42,875 nucleotides of DNA. It comes from a virus. The stretch covers positions 1 through 42,875 of the IMG/VR virus record IMGVR_UViG_3300013119_000944; one strand, 5' to 3'. This document shows, in pieces, positions 34,888 to 42,749 of this stretch (position 1 is the stretch's first letter; each line of letters begins with the position of its first letter). A program made the position numbers and the translations under genes. Below the pieces are notes generated by a model that searched no databases, was not told the origin of the DNA, and saw only the letters and a list, made by a program, of their open reading frames with translations.

Positions 34888-36812
34888 GCAGAATCTAAAG
34901 TGTAGCCTAGCTTCTTAGCATTCTCACCACAGATTCTGATGACTTCAGATATTTCACTGTCTGTGAGTGTGCTATTTATTCTATTCTGCCTTTCTTCTTT
35001 TTCTTCAACACATATTTCGCCAGTAACTCTTCTAGAATCGAACATTGAATTTGACTTATTTGACAATTTGAGTGAAGTTGGTTTTAAAAGTGATTTTGTA
35101 TAACTTATTCCAACGTGCTTAGAAACTTCACGCATAACATCTTCTGTGTTTTCAACTAAATCTTCATATTTCACCAGCTTATACTGTTCTGAAGATGCAG
35201 AATTGTCTATAGCTAATTCTAAGCCAGTGTTGATAGAATGTGCAACATGCCTCAAGTTGAATGATTCGTCTCGAGATTCACACAATTTTTTCATACTAGC
35301 AACATTGTCAATAGGGTTTCTAAGCACGTGTACATAAGATGCATTAGTAAAGTTTTTACTTATCTGCGAAAAGAATCTTTCATTTTCTGGTGTTTTTTCT
35401 ACAACACGAAAATCTTTATTGAGCTTATGTGGATATGATAATGCGAACGCTGACGCGGCTACCTTGAATAATGAGAATGGAGCTTCGTCTAGCAGGTTCA
35501 TAGAAGCCCATTCGTAAGCATCAGTGAACTTCTGATATGCACCTCTATCTTTCCCCAATAGTAGGTATGGGCTGTAACCCGTAGGGCTTATAAGTTTCCC
35601 CAGCCAGCGTGATCTTGCCTCGTTGATCATTGTCCTGGATGGCACTGTTGCCTCAGGTGAGTGATGCTTCATCAGATGAGAATCAACTGGGAGTGCTAGT
35701 AAGCTATTGTGACCATCTAAGAGACACAACAATAATGAAGTACCGGCCTTCATGTTTCCAAATATAAACACAGGATCGTCCATGTTGCTAGACAAACTAG
35801 TTATTTTGTCGACATCAATATTGCTAGAATCAGACTTGCTAACTAAATCTGCAGAAAAATCAGATAGTGAATTCATTAGCTTGATGTATGATTCACCTCT
35901 TTTTGGCCATGATTTTTCTCTATTCACTAGAGATGATTCTAATGCACCCATAGTAATGCTACTTGGAAATATTGCGTCGACATCTTCGTCTTCATCCATC
36001 CACTCATTTCTATAGGACATCAATTCACTATCTGCTTCTGGAACATTATCTTCCGGGCTCCAGACTTCAGAAAAGGGTGACTGGTTTTTTGGCATGCTGT
36101 GTAATGCATCACCCTCTCGTTCAATAAGAACTTGTCCGTAGTCAACCTCTTTATCTTCGCGGCACAAATCATCATGAAATATTCTTCTATCCATGATGAT
36201 TAGATCTTTAGGTGCATCTATTTCATCAATTGCCTTAGCACATTGTATACCCGGGTCGTTCTTGGTTGGCAAATGATAATCATCAAATAGTAAAAATTTA
36301 TTGAACTTGTCTTTACAGTTATTCCAGTCAGATTTTACACCCTCGTATGTATGATCTCCGTCAATGTATATCATGTCGAAATTTTCTTTTACTTGAGGCA
36401 GAACATTGTTTGATGTTCCTTTTGCGAACTGAATCATTGAAAACCATGATTTGGGAAACACTTGTGTAAGATTTCTAACAAAATCTTCGTCCAAATTTGG
36501 ATCTATAGTTACAATTTTTCCCTCAATTCCCATATCATGAAATGCCTTAGCAGCACACATAGTTCCATACCCACGACCGAAGCCGATCTCAAGCATAGAT
36601 GTCAAGTTATATTTTCTTATTAGAGAATATATCAAGATACCTCTTTCATAGTTTGGCCTGAAGAAACACCCATGGGTTTTGAAGTAAGGATGACTAGCTT
36701 CTCTTTGCTTTTTTGCTGTAAATTCTCCTATGTAGTCGAAGTCACCCAAAGCTAAGTCTTCAAGGTTTATGTTCAATTCAGATAATTTATCTCTAATGTG
36801 TATATGTCTCAT
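34884..36812 (-). CDS. Methyltransferase-sulfotransferase fusion
   Basis: A 642-residue protein from ATG 36812 (a GAGAG ribosome binding site is upstream; an earlier ATG at 36851 overlaps the cupin gene). Residues about 60-235 are a class I methyltransferase: MLEIGFGRGYGT at 73-84, IVTIDPN, MIYIDGDHTYEG. A linker of about 110 residues, acidic and serine-rich, follows. Residues about 345-640 are a sulfotransferase: the 5'-phosphosulfate loop FIFGNMKAGTSLLLCLLDGH at about 348-367 and the 3'-phosphate motif HVLRNPIDNVASM at about 495-507. PAPS would donate sulfate. The pairing of methylation and sulfation on one chain suggests sequential modification of one acceptor, such as a glycan. No signal peptide or membrane anchor is seen. 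Confidence 0.87.
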   Translation of the reverse strand: MRHIHIRDKLSELNINLEDLALGDFDYIGEFTAKKQREASHPYFKTHGCFFRPNYERGILIYSLIRKYNLTSMLEIGFGRGYGTMCAAKAFHDMGIEGKIVTIDPNLDEDFVRNLTQVFPKSWFSMIQFAKGTSNNVLPQVKENFDMIYIDGDHTYEGVKSDWNNCKDKFNKFLLFDDYHLPTKNDPGIQCAKAIDEIDAPKDLIIMDRRIFHDDLCREDKEVDYGQVLIEREGDALHSMPKNQSPFSEVWSPEDNVPEADSELMSYRNEWMDEDEDVDAIFPSSITMGALESSLVNREKSWPKRGESYIKLMNSLSDFSADLVSKSDSSNIDVDKITSLSSNMDDPVFIFGNMKAGTSLLLCLLDGHNSLLALPVDSHLMKHHSPEATVPSRTMINEARSRWLGKLISPTGYSPYLLLGKDRGAYQKFTDAYEWASMNLLDEAPFSLFKVAASAFALSYPHKLNKDFRVVEKTPENERFFSQISKNFTNASYVHVLRNPIDNVASMKKLCESRDESFNLRHVAHSINTGLELAIDNSASSEQYKLVKYEDLVENTEDVMREVSKHVGISYTKSLLKPTSLKLSNKSNSMFDSRRVTGEICVEEKEERQNRINSTLTDSEISEVIRICGENAKKLGYTLDSA

Positions 36813-36825
36813 TATAATACTCTCA

Positions 36826-37170
36826 CTATGTTTGTACTCTGTCGTAATCATCTTCTAGCCTGACGATGTCATCTTCACCGAAATAGGCACCTAATTGTAC
36901 TTCAATTAGGTCTAGATTCTTGTTTCCTGTATTTCTAATTCTATGTTTAGACAGGGCGGGTATTTGGACAATCTTTCCAGGTGATACGTCTATTTCATGC
37001 CCGTCTAGAATTACTTTTCCTATGCCTGATAAAAATACCCACACTTCAGATCTATGATGGTGATATTGGTAGCTTAACTGTTGTCCCGGTAGCACTGATA
37101 TTCTTTTAACTTTGCAGTCATCTGGGTCGTGCAAAACAGTATACGTTCCCCATGGACGCTGATTAGTCAT
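36826..37170 (-). CDS. Phosphomannose isomerase-type cupin (stand-alone ManC/AlgA C-domain)
   Basis: A 114-residue cupin with the class II phosphomannose isomerase signature: RPWGTYTVL, KRISVLPGQQLSYQYHHHRSEVWVFLSG, and the C-terminal LIEVQLGAYFGEDDIVRLEDDYDR. In bacteria this domain is usually fused to a GDP-mannose pyrophosphorylase (ManC/AlgA, about 470 residues); here the isomerase domain stands alone. It converts fructose 6-phosphate to mannose 6-phosphate, feeding the GMD branch. ManB and ManC activities would come from the host. Confidence 0.88.
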   Translation of the reverse strand: MTNQRPWGTYTVLHDPDDCKVKRISVLPGQQLSYQYHHHRSEVWVFLSGIGKVILDGHEIDVSPGKIVQIPALSKHRIRNTGNKNLDLIEVQLGAYFGEDDIVRLEDDYDRVQT

Positions 37171-38113
37171 TGCTAGTGCTCATGAGCTTTTCAAACATTG
37201 TAACAAACGGCATAAATCCGGTAGGCATAGAGTATTGGGACACACTTTCATATGCATATTCTACATCAGGCTTAGCCATTTTTACATTTCCGGGTTGAAA
37301 TATTGAACCTGGGCTTAGAATTATATCAGATATTCCTACATCTGTTGACACAATTGGTGTTTTTGTAAGTGCACATTCAACAATTGATTGTGGTCCACCT
37401 TCAAACCTTGCTGCAACAATGTATAGATCTAAAATATTATAAAATGTATTGATGTCAGACATCGGCGGAAGCTCAGAATAGTAATACGGAATATTAGCAT
37501 CTTTCAATCTTCGAATGACATACTGACGTCGCCACCCTGCTAGAAGCACACGAACCTCTACATTCTTTGTCTTGTAGAAGTCTCTAAGCTCTTCAACAGC
37601 ATCACAAAAAAGATCTGGACCTTTTTCTAATTTGGGACTCTTAAGATCATGGCCCTCTGTGTCTCTCTGGAACGATCCTATAAGGAAACAATTGTCAGAA
37701 ATACCATATTGAGTTCGTATATCTTGACGTAACTTTTTAGATAACCCCTTCCATATGTTTTGATTTACCCAAAAAGGCTGGACCCATATGGGCTTTTTGG
37801 TATACGGTAATATTTGCTCTTTTGTTTTCTCACATGGGACATGATATAAATCGACGTACTTGTCTCTTTCTAGAAAATCTTCTTTCTGCTGTTTATCAAA
37901 TTTGTTAGGTACAATATGGTGAACAGATGCAACAACTTTTTTTTGTATGAGTAGATTGGGACTTACTTTATTCCAGCACCAGTCAGCCAACAACCAAATG
38001 ACACTCGAGTCTTCTATAGATGTTGATGTAGGGTAGGGTTGTGCCTGATTCCACTCAGTTACAAATCTATCACATATCCAGTCTTCTTTAGGTGCTAGTA
38101 CAAATACGCTCAT
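37163..38113 (-). CDS. GT4-like glycosyltransferase
   Basis: A 316-residue protein from ATG 38113; the frame extends to a TTG at 38125. Donor-binding signature ARFEGGPQSIVECALTKTP, then IVSTDVG, marks the GT4 C-terminal domain (E-x7-E in EGGPQSIVE). It also has a SFQRDTEG loop and VEVRVLLAGW. Overlap with the next GT gene is 26 bases. Donor and acceptor are unknown. Confidence 0.85.
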   Translation of the reverse strand: MSVFVLAPKEDWICDRFVTEWNQAQPYPTSTSIEDSSVIWLLADWCWNKVSPNLLIQKKVVASVHHIVPNKFDKQQKEDFLERDKYVDLYHVPCEKTKEQILPYTKKPIWVQPFWVNQNIWKGLSKKLRQDIRTQYGISDNCFLIGSFQRDTEGHDLKSPKLEKGPDLFCDAVEELRDFYKTKNVEVRVLLAGWRRQYVIRRLKDANIPYYYSELPPMSDINTFYNILDLYIVAARFEGGPQSIVECALTKTPIVSTDVGISDIILSPGSIFQPGNVKMAKPDVEYAYESVSQYSMPTGFMPFVTMFEKLMSTSND

Positions 38114-39008
38114 ATTCTTTCGCAATAGTGTTTATGTTGAGATAATCGCAAGATACATCGATGGTTGGCAAGTCTGTAATTTTAGATATATCTAATTTAT
38201 AGGGAGAATCATAGTCTAGAAGCTCATACTTGTACTCTTTATCTTCTTGGATAATCAATCCGTTATTTTTTACTATTTCTTTTGTGCCCCCTGAAGAAGA
38301 GCATATAACAGGACACTGCTGTGATAAAGACTCAACAACAACATTTGGACAGTGATCTAACCAAGCTAAGTGTATCATCCAGTCTGCTGCTGAATATATT
38401 TCTAGACATAAGCTGTGTGGAACTGAGCCTGCGTAGTATATACTAGAATTATCTACTATATGATCAGGGTTATTGCCTAACACAATGAGTCCTGAATTTT
38501 CATACTTTGAGTTCTTTTTGAGATTCAGAAATAGATCTATATTTTCTCTTAGGCGCTTTTGTCGATGCCAATTGGCAGAACAAACAAATAGGTAGTCATA
38601 TTTCTTTCTAAGTTTTAGTAAATTTTCATTAGAGGGTATCGATCGCTCAATAGCAATTCCATTTCTTATCACTGAGCCGACCCGGGCGCCCCAGTGATAC
38701 TCTGTCATTTTTTTATCAAACTCAGACTGCCATATGATGTGATCAAAATTATCGTATGCCCACTTGATATGTTGATTCTTGATATAAAACTCATCTGGCT
38801 TGAACCAAATTCCGTCTAGACGCTGAATTGTTTTGGCATTTGGGCGTGGAATAGTAACCGGCTCAATAAATGCTAGCAAAGAATCATACTGATCACTAGC
38901 TGGTACTAGCTCGTGGCCAAATGACATCAACTCGCTAGCTAGTCTTGCAGCAAATGTATTGGGTCCCGTGGACGAAGAAAAATTGACATTAGAAAAATGA
39001 ATATTCAC
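38088..39008 (-). CDS. GT4-like glycosyltransferase, GTG start
   Basis: A 306-residue protein beginning at GTG 39008, which overlaps the previous stop as TAGTG, with GGTGA upstream. N-terminal IHFSNVNFSSSTGPNTFAARL is the usual glycine/serine GT-B opening. The C-terminal half includes FVCSANWHRQKRLRENI, a LIVLGNN strand and HCPNVVVESLSQQCPVICSSSGGTKE, the GT4 donor segment, in which the first Glu of E-x7-E is replaced (DHCPNVVVE), so the motif is non-canonical. Donor is unknown. Confidence 0.82.
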   Translation of the reverse strand: MNIHFSNVNFSSSTGPNTFAARLASELMSFGHELVPASDQYDSLLAFIEPVTIPRPNAKTIQRLDGIWFKPDEFYIKNQHIKWAYDNFDHIIWQSEFDKKMTEYHWGARVGSVIRNGIAIERSIPSNENLLKLRKKYDYLFVCSANWHRQKRLRENIDLFLNLKKNSKYENSGLIVLGNNPDHIVDNSSIYYAGSVPHSLCLEIYSAADWMIHLAWLDHCPNVVVESLSQQCPVICSSSGGTKEIVKNNGLIIQEDKEYKYELLDYDSPYKLDISKITDLPTIDVSCDYLNINTIAKEYERICTST

Positions 39009-39934
39009 TAATTCACCATTGATTCAATTATATTGTAGTATTGTGATACACATCTATCAATATTCATAAATTCGGTGTCAATTTTTGATACATAGGATTT
39101 ATAATCTTTGACAATAATATCGATAGCATTAAGAAACTGATGAAATGTCTCGTACTCTTCGCCATGCTGTTTGCATAGCTCTTTTATTCCCCCTGTATCA
39201 GTGTGATATATAACAGGCATTCCTGACGCAGCGCCTTCAATATGATGCATTCCGCACGGCTCAAATTTGCTAGCTGTAACATATATGTCATGCTTTCTTA
39301 GTTCATTACCGAGTGATGCTCCGGAAAGCGGGCCAACAATTGATGTAGCGCTTGGAGAGTAGGTTTTATTATACCTACCTACATACGTAAATTCAAAGTC
39401 GTCATTGTCTTGAAGATAACGATCTATCTCTGTATACAAATCAAACCCCTTCATCCAGTTGTCAGACCAGTGATGTGTTACTAATTTCGGTTTATGTGTA
39501 ACTATTTTTCTGTTACCTGGATAGAAATGATCTGCATTGCAGCCATTATAAATTACATGATAATCTTTGTCGTAACCGGCGTTCACAAAATAGTCTGCCA
39601 ACCACTGGCTTATAAAAACTACTTCGTCAGAAATATTTGCTGAGTCTAGTAAAATCTTATCGATAAAGCTAGTATCTTTTCTTTTGTCGCATTCATTTAC
39701 TCTGTGTAGTATTTTAGTTTCTGGATGCGCTGATTTATATCTAGAAACATGCTCAATTGAGTATCCTATGTCACCAGGCCGAGGATCCATCAAAAATATT
39801 ATGTCAATATTTTCCTCAAGATTGAAAGTAACTTCATGATCATGATTGACAAGATGTTTGACCATAGCAGATAAAAATTGATTGCCGCCGCCGTACGGTT
39901 CATCTCGAGGGACTCTATTGAAGAATACTTTCAT
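39008..39934 (-). CDS. GT4-like glycosyltransferase
   Basis: A 308-residue protein. The N-terminus KVFFNRVPRDEPYGGGNQFL is a GT-B start with a PYGGGNQF glycine loop. Later YNGCNADHFYPG, FTYVGRYNK, and the donor-binding FEPCGMHHIEGAASGMPVIYHTDTGG (Glu at both ends of the E-x7-E region) confirm GT4. ATG 39934 shares four bases with the GT2 stop. Donor and acceptor are unknown. Confidence 0.9.
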   Translation of the reverse strand: MKVFFNRVPRDEPYGGGNQFLSAMVKHLVNHDHEVTFNLEENIDIIFLMDPRPGDIGYSIEHVSRYKSAHPETKILHRVNECDKRKDTSFIDKILLDSANISDEVVFISQWLADYFVNAGYDKDYHVIYNGCNADHFYPGNRKIVTHKPKLVTHHWSDNWMKGFDLYTEIDRYLQDNDDFEFTYVGRYNKTYSPSATSIVGPLSGASLGNELRKHDIYVTASKFEPCGMHHIEGAASGMPVIYHTDTGGIKELCKQHGEEYETFHQFLNAIDIIVKDYKSYVSKIDTEFMNIDRCVSQYYNIIESMVN

Positions 39935-40656
39935 GAAATAAAACCTCGTGTCCGGAGAAATTCACCCTCGGACTTCTGAAATTTGGCATCATCTGACTGG
40001 AATGTATTTGGGCTCATGTCTATAGAGTAGTGATATGCAACTATTGGCTCATAATGCCAATTGCCGGCGGCTTGATGTAATACTGGCAAGTATATTGTTT
40101 GATCACCTATCCTCTTGAAGTAATCTCCATCTGGACCTCTAAAGTTTTCATCTTTTACGTCTTCAATGATTCTTTTTCTAAACGTTTTAAGATGTGAAGA
40201 GACCCATTGATGTTTGTATGGATCTGCGGTTGTCGGCAATGACCGGGATATATTATTGTGTGTATAATCCCATCGATGTGCTGTCCAAATTGCGTCATAA
40301 TTTTTCTGCTGGTATCGATTGTTAATGATACTGAGCGCATCACAGTCACAAAGCCAGTCATCGCCGTCTAGCCTACAAATAATGTCATTCGAATCACATT
40401 CTTTCAAAGACTCAACAATATTCTTCACTTCCCAGTGCTTTTCACTATTAACTGTTAGCGATATTTTATCATCAGGGATAGCTAGCTGCTGCTTGATAAG
40501 GTTGACCATATCAGGAGTTCTATCTGTTGAACAGTCATCACGAATTATAATCTTCCAGTTTTCATGAGTTTGAAACCAAACTGACATTATACTTCTGGCA
40601 ATTGTAGCTTCGGCATTGAATGCCGGCATTATGAAAACAAATCGATTATCCTTCAT
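39931..40656 (-). CDS. GT2-family glycosyltransferase (GT-A)
   Basis: A 241-residue inverting enzyme. Motifs: FIMPAFNAEATIARSIMSV, WKIIIRDDCSTDRT and the metal-binding CRLDGDDWL at residues 94-102, the classical GT2 signature. ATG 40656 overlaps the upstream 651-residue gene by 11 bases. It probably acts alongside the adjacent GT4 enzymes. Substrates are not readable. Confidence 0.92.
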   Translation of the reverse strand: MKDNRFVFIMPAFNAEATIARSIMSVWFQTHENWKIIIRDDCSTDRTPDMVNLIKQQLAIPDDKISLTVNSEKHWEVKNIVESLKECDSNDIICRLDGDDWLCDCDALSIINNRYQQKNYDAIWTAHRWDYTHNNISRSLPTTADPYKHQWVSSHLKTFRKRIIEDVKDENFRGPDGDYFKRIGDQTIYLPVLHQAAGNWHYEPIVAYHYSIDMSPNTFQSDDAKFQKSEGEFLRTRGFIS

Positions 40657-42601
40657 TAGTGCTCTCTTGAGTGCGACCCAGCCATGACCATATATACTTT
40701 GGGTGATCTGATTTGAGTGTTACATGGGGGTTGGGTTTCGAAAAATCGATTGGAGTGTGAAATACCCAGCCGCCTGTTTTATCACGAAGTGCTTCTGATA
40801 GACTTTGAATGTCATCATCTGATACTTCTGACCATGGTTTTTGAAAAAACATGTTATTCTCTGCTGTATCTTCTTGTTCAATATTGTACAGACTTTGCCA
40901 ATGTTGTGACCAGTAGTCTCTGTATGTCTTAATCTTTCTAGTTAAATCAAACCATGAGTAATGATGCACTGTCGGAAGTAAATCAACACATCTTTCAAAC
41001 CACTTAGAATAATTTGTATGTGATACCGTGTCTCCCTCTAATGCCTTGATCTTGCAATTGTGAGCTTCAGTATTGTAGAAAGTAGCATGAGGAATTGGGT
41101 CATATGTATTAGAATCTATGTAGTCACATCCGTCTGTGCCTGGTTGAGCATATAGTGAACCATCTTCATCTTTAAGTCTCAGTGCACCTGGGATTCCGTG
41201 TGTAATGTGAGGCATATTTCTGCTTATCCTCCACTTCCATGGATTGATATCCATCCTGACTTTTTCTTCTCCTCCCCAGTATTCTACAACTGGAAGACAA
41301 ACAATGTCAATATTGCCCGGAAATGATATCATCAGATTCTTGATCTTTTGAAAATCATTCTCATGAACTATTTCGTCTGCATCTTGCTGCCAGCAAAAAT
41401 CCATACTGCATTTATCTCGTGCTAGTGCTTTGTTCGCGCCATCGTAAACTGCGAATCTTGGGTGCGACCAGTCTCTCTTGACTTGATGCGCATGTAAATT
41501 GTCTTCTTTGCTTGACCAATCTAGAAGTTTTTCCCATGTGCCATCTTTAGAGCCGCCATCCATAACTACGACTTCATCACAAAAGCCCAACATCGACTCA
41601 ATAGAAGCTTGCCATGGATAATTATTTTTATCACAGTCTAGAGTAGTTATATAGCCGCTAAGTGTTGGGCACCATTCCATATCTGATTTTATGCCGCCCC
41701 AGAATCTGTCTCTAGCTGCGTAAAGATAAGCCTCAGTGTCAAATTCATCAGATGTGTCAAACCATATCTCATCTTTATGCTCAACAAAATCATTGATGTG
41801 TAATTTACAACCCAATAATTTAGCTTCTATTACCATTCTGGGGCAGGTGTCACCGCCCTTAGGTAGATAGACAAAACCTTCAGATTTTGCCAAAGTTTCT
41901 AGAACATACTCGTAGGGTGTGTCCCAAAGTATCTGATAATCTTTATTATTATCTTCGCACCACTGTTTAGCATCATCTGCTCCCTTAATCCAGCTAGCTG
42001 ATCCTAAAACGACCCACCCCTTTCTCTCAATGTCTTTGTTTTTCTTCTTGAGGAGTTTGAGTGCTAAGAAAAATTTATCATCAAAGACAGAACTTAGAAC
42101 TACATTGTTGACTTCAGATAGGAACGGAAAGTATTCGTGATATCTCTCCATTTGTTTTTCTGACATCCACCAAAGTGATTTAGCACCGTAAAAGAAAGCT
42201 GATATCATCTTTCCATTTATCTGATCAACACAGTCACAATCAGAATTCTCTAACGCATAATGTTTTTCCGGAGATCTGTACTTGCAGAATTTATAATCAT
42301 ACTCTAAAATAGAGTATCTGATATTTGCGCAGATAGTTGGAATTAATTCCATATTCAAAGAAGCAAAATTTCCGAATATCCAATGACAATTCTGAGCTTC
42401 TTCTAGAAGCCTGAGATCTACATCACGAGCATGTAACTTAAAAACTTCAAACGGAGAGGCTTCTATTAGTGCCTCAGATGTCAATTCTGCTCCCCCTACG
42501 TAGTCTTCAACAAACATGTCTGAGACGAATATTATTTTTGCAGATTCAGGCACAGTTATTAGTTTACGCTGCTCTGAATCAAATGGGCTGTTACCAAACA
42601 T
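40646..42601 (-). CDS. Two-module glycosyltransferase (GT4-like + GT2-like)
   Basis: A 651-residue protein and the first gene of the transcribed block, with a GAGGAAA ribosome binding site before ATG 42601. Residues 1 to about 305 are a GT-B-like module (IIFVSDMFVEDYVGGAELTSEA at 23-44, GWVVLGSASWIKG, LPKGGDTCPRMVIEAKLLG at 246-264). Residues about 315-560 are a GT2-like module (EVVVMDGGSKDGTWEKL, WQQDADEIV with metal-binding Asp407/Asp409). Two different transferase folds on one chain suggest sequential addition of two sugars. It could set the first or branching residue. Substrates are unknown. Confidence 0.85.
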   Translation of the reverse strand: MFGNSPFDSEQRKLITVPESAKIIFVSDMFVEDYVGGAELTSEALIEASPFEVFKLHARDVDLRLLEEAQNCHWIFGNFASLNMELIPTICANIRYSILEYDYKFCKYRSPEKHYALENSDCDCVDQINGKMISAFFYGAKSLWWMSEKQMERYHEYFPFLSEVNNVVLSSVFDDKFFLALKLLKKKNKDIERKGWVVLGSASWIKGADDAKQWCEDNNKDYQILWDTPYEYVLETLAKSEGFVYLPKGGDTCPRMVIEAKLLGCKLHINDFVEHKDEIWFDTSDEFDTEAYLYAARDRFWGGIKSDMEWCPTLSGYITTLDCDKNNYPWQASIESMLGFCDEVVVMDGGSKDGTWEKLLDWSSKEDNLHAHQVKRDWSHPRFAVYDGANKALARDKCSMDFCWQQDADEIVHENDFQKIKNLMISFPGNIDIVCLPVVEYWGGEEKVRMDINPWKWRISRNMPHITHGIPGALRLKDEDGSLYAQPGTDGCDYIDSNTYDPIPHATFYNTEAHNCKIKALEGDTVSHTNYSKWFERCVDLLPTVHHYSWFDLTRKIKTYRDYWSQHWQSLYNIEQEDTAENNMFFQKPWSEVSDDDIQSLSEALRDKTGGWVFHTPIDFSKPNPHVTLKSDHPKYIWSWLGRTQESTNEG

Positions 42602-42749
42602 ATAATTTCCTCACAATTCTATCTTAAGAGAATTCTATTAAAGAAATTACGTACGATTTGAGTAGTGTTCAATTATAATTTGTATTATAATTCTGAAATT
42701 ATAATTTATACAATTGCTGAAATTGATCTTATCTTTAAAACATCTTAAG
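42602..42749. other. AT-rich intergenic region
   Basis: No open reading frame of usable length. It contains three palindromic AATTATAATT-like elements (42671-42680, 42683-42692, 42697-42706) and an ATCTTAAG...AATTCT...ATTAAA...AATTAC block (42621-42650) that reappears at 42742-42771 with two small gaps and two mismatches. Together with the tandem repeats this is the only sizeable non-coding stretch, so it is the most likely control or origin region in view. Confidence 0.6.
42684..42713 (-). promoter_or_regulatory. Candidate promoter for the minus-strand block
   Basis: On the minus strand, TTGTAT (rc of 42708-42713) is followed after 18 bases by TATAAT (rc of 42684-42689), about 80 bases upstream of ATG 42601. 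Two further TATAAT palindromes (42672-42677 and 42698-42703) lie 12-14 bases away, so the exact -10 is ambiguous. Position at the head of a long co-directional array supports a promoter; AT-richness makes chance matches likely. Confidence 0.35.

Noticed and set aside
14037-42601. Bacterial O-antigen locus
   Set aside because: No flippase, polymerase, chain-length regulator or initiating transferase, and the block is continuous with T4-type baseplate and sigma genes on the same strand.
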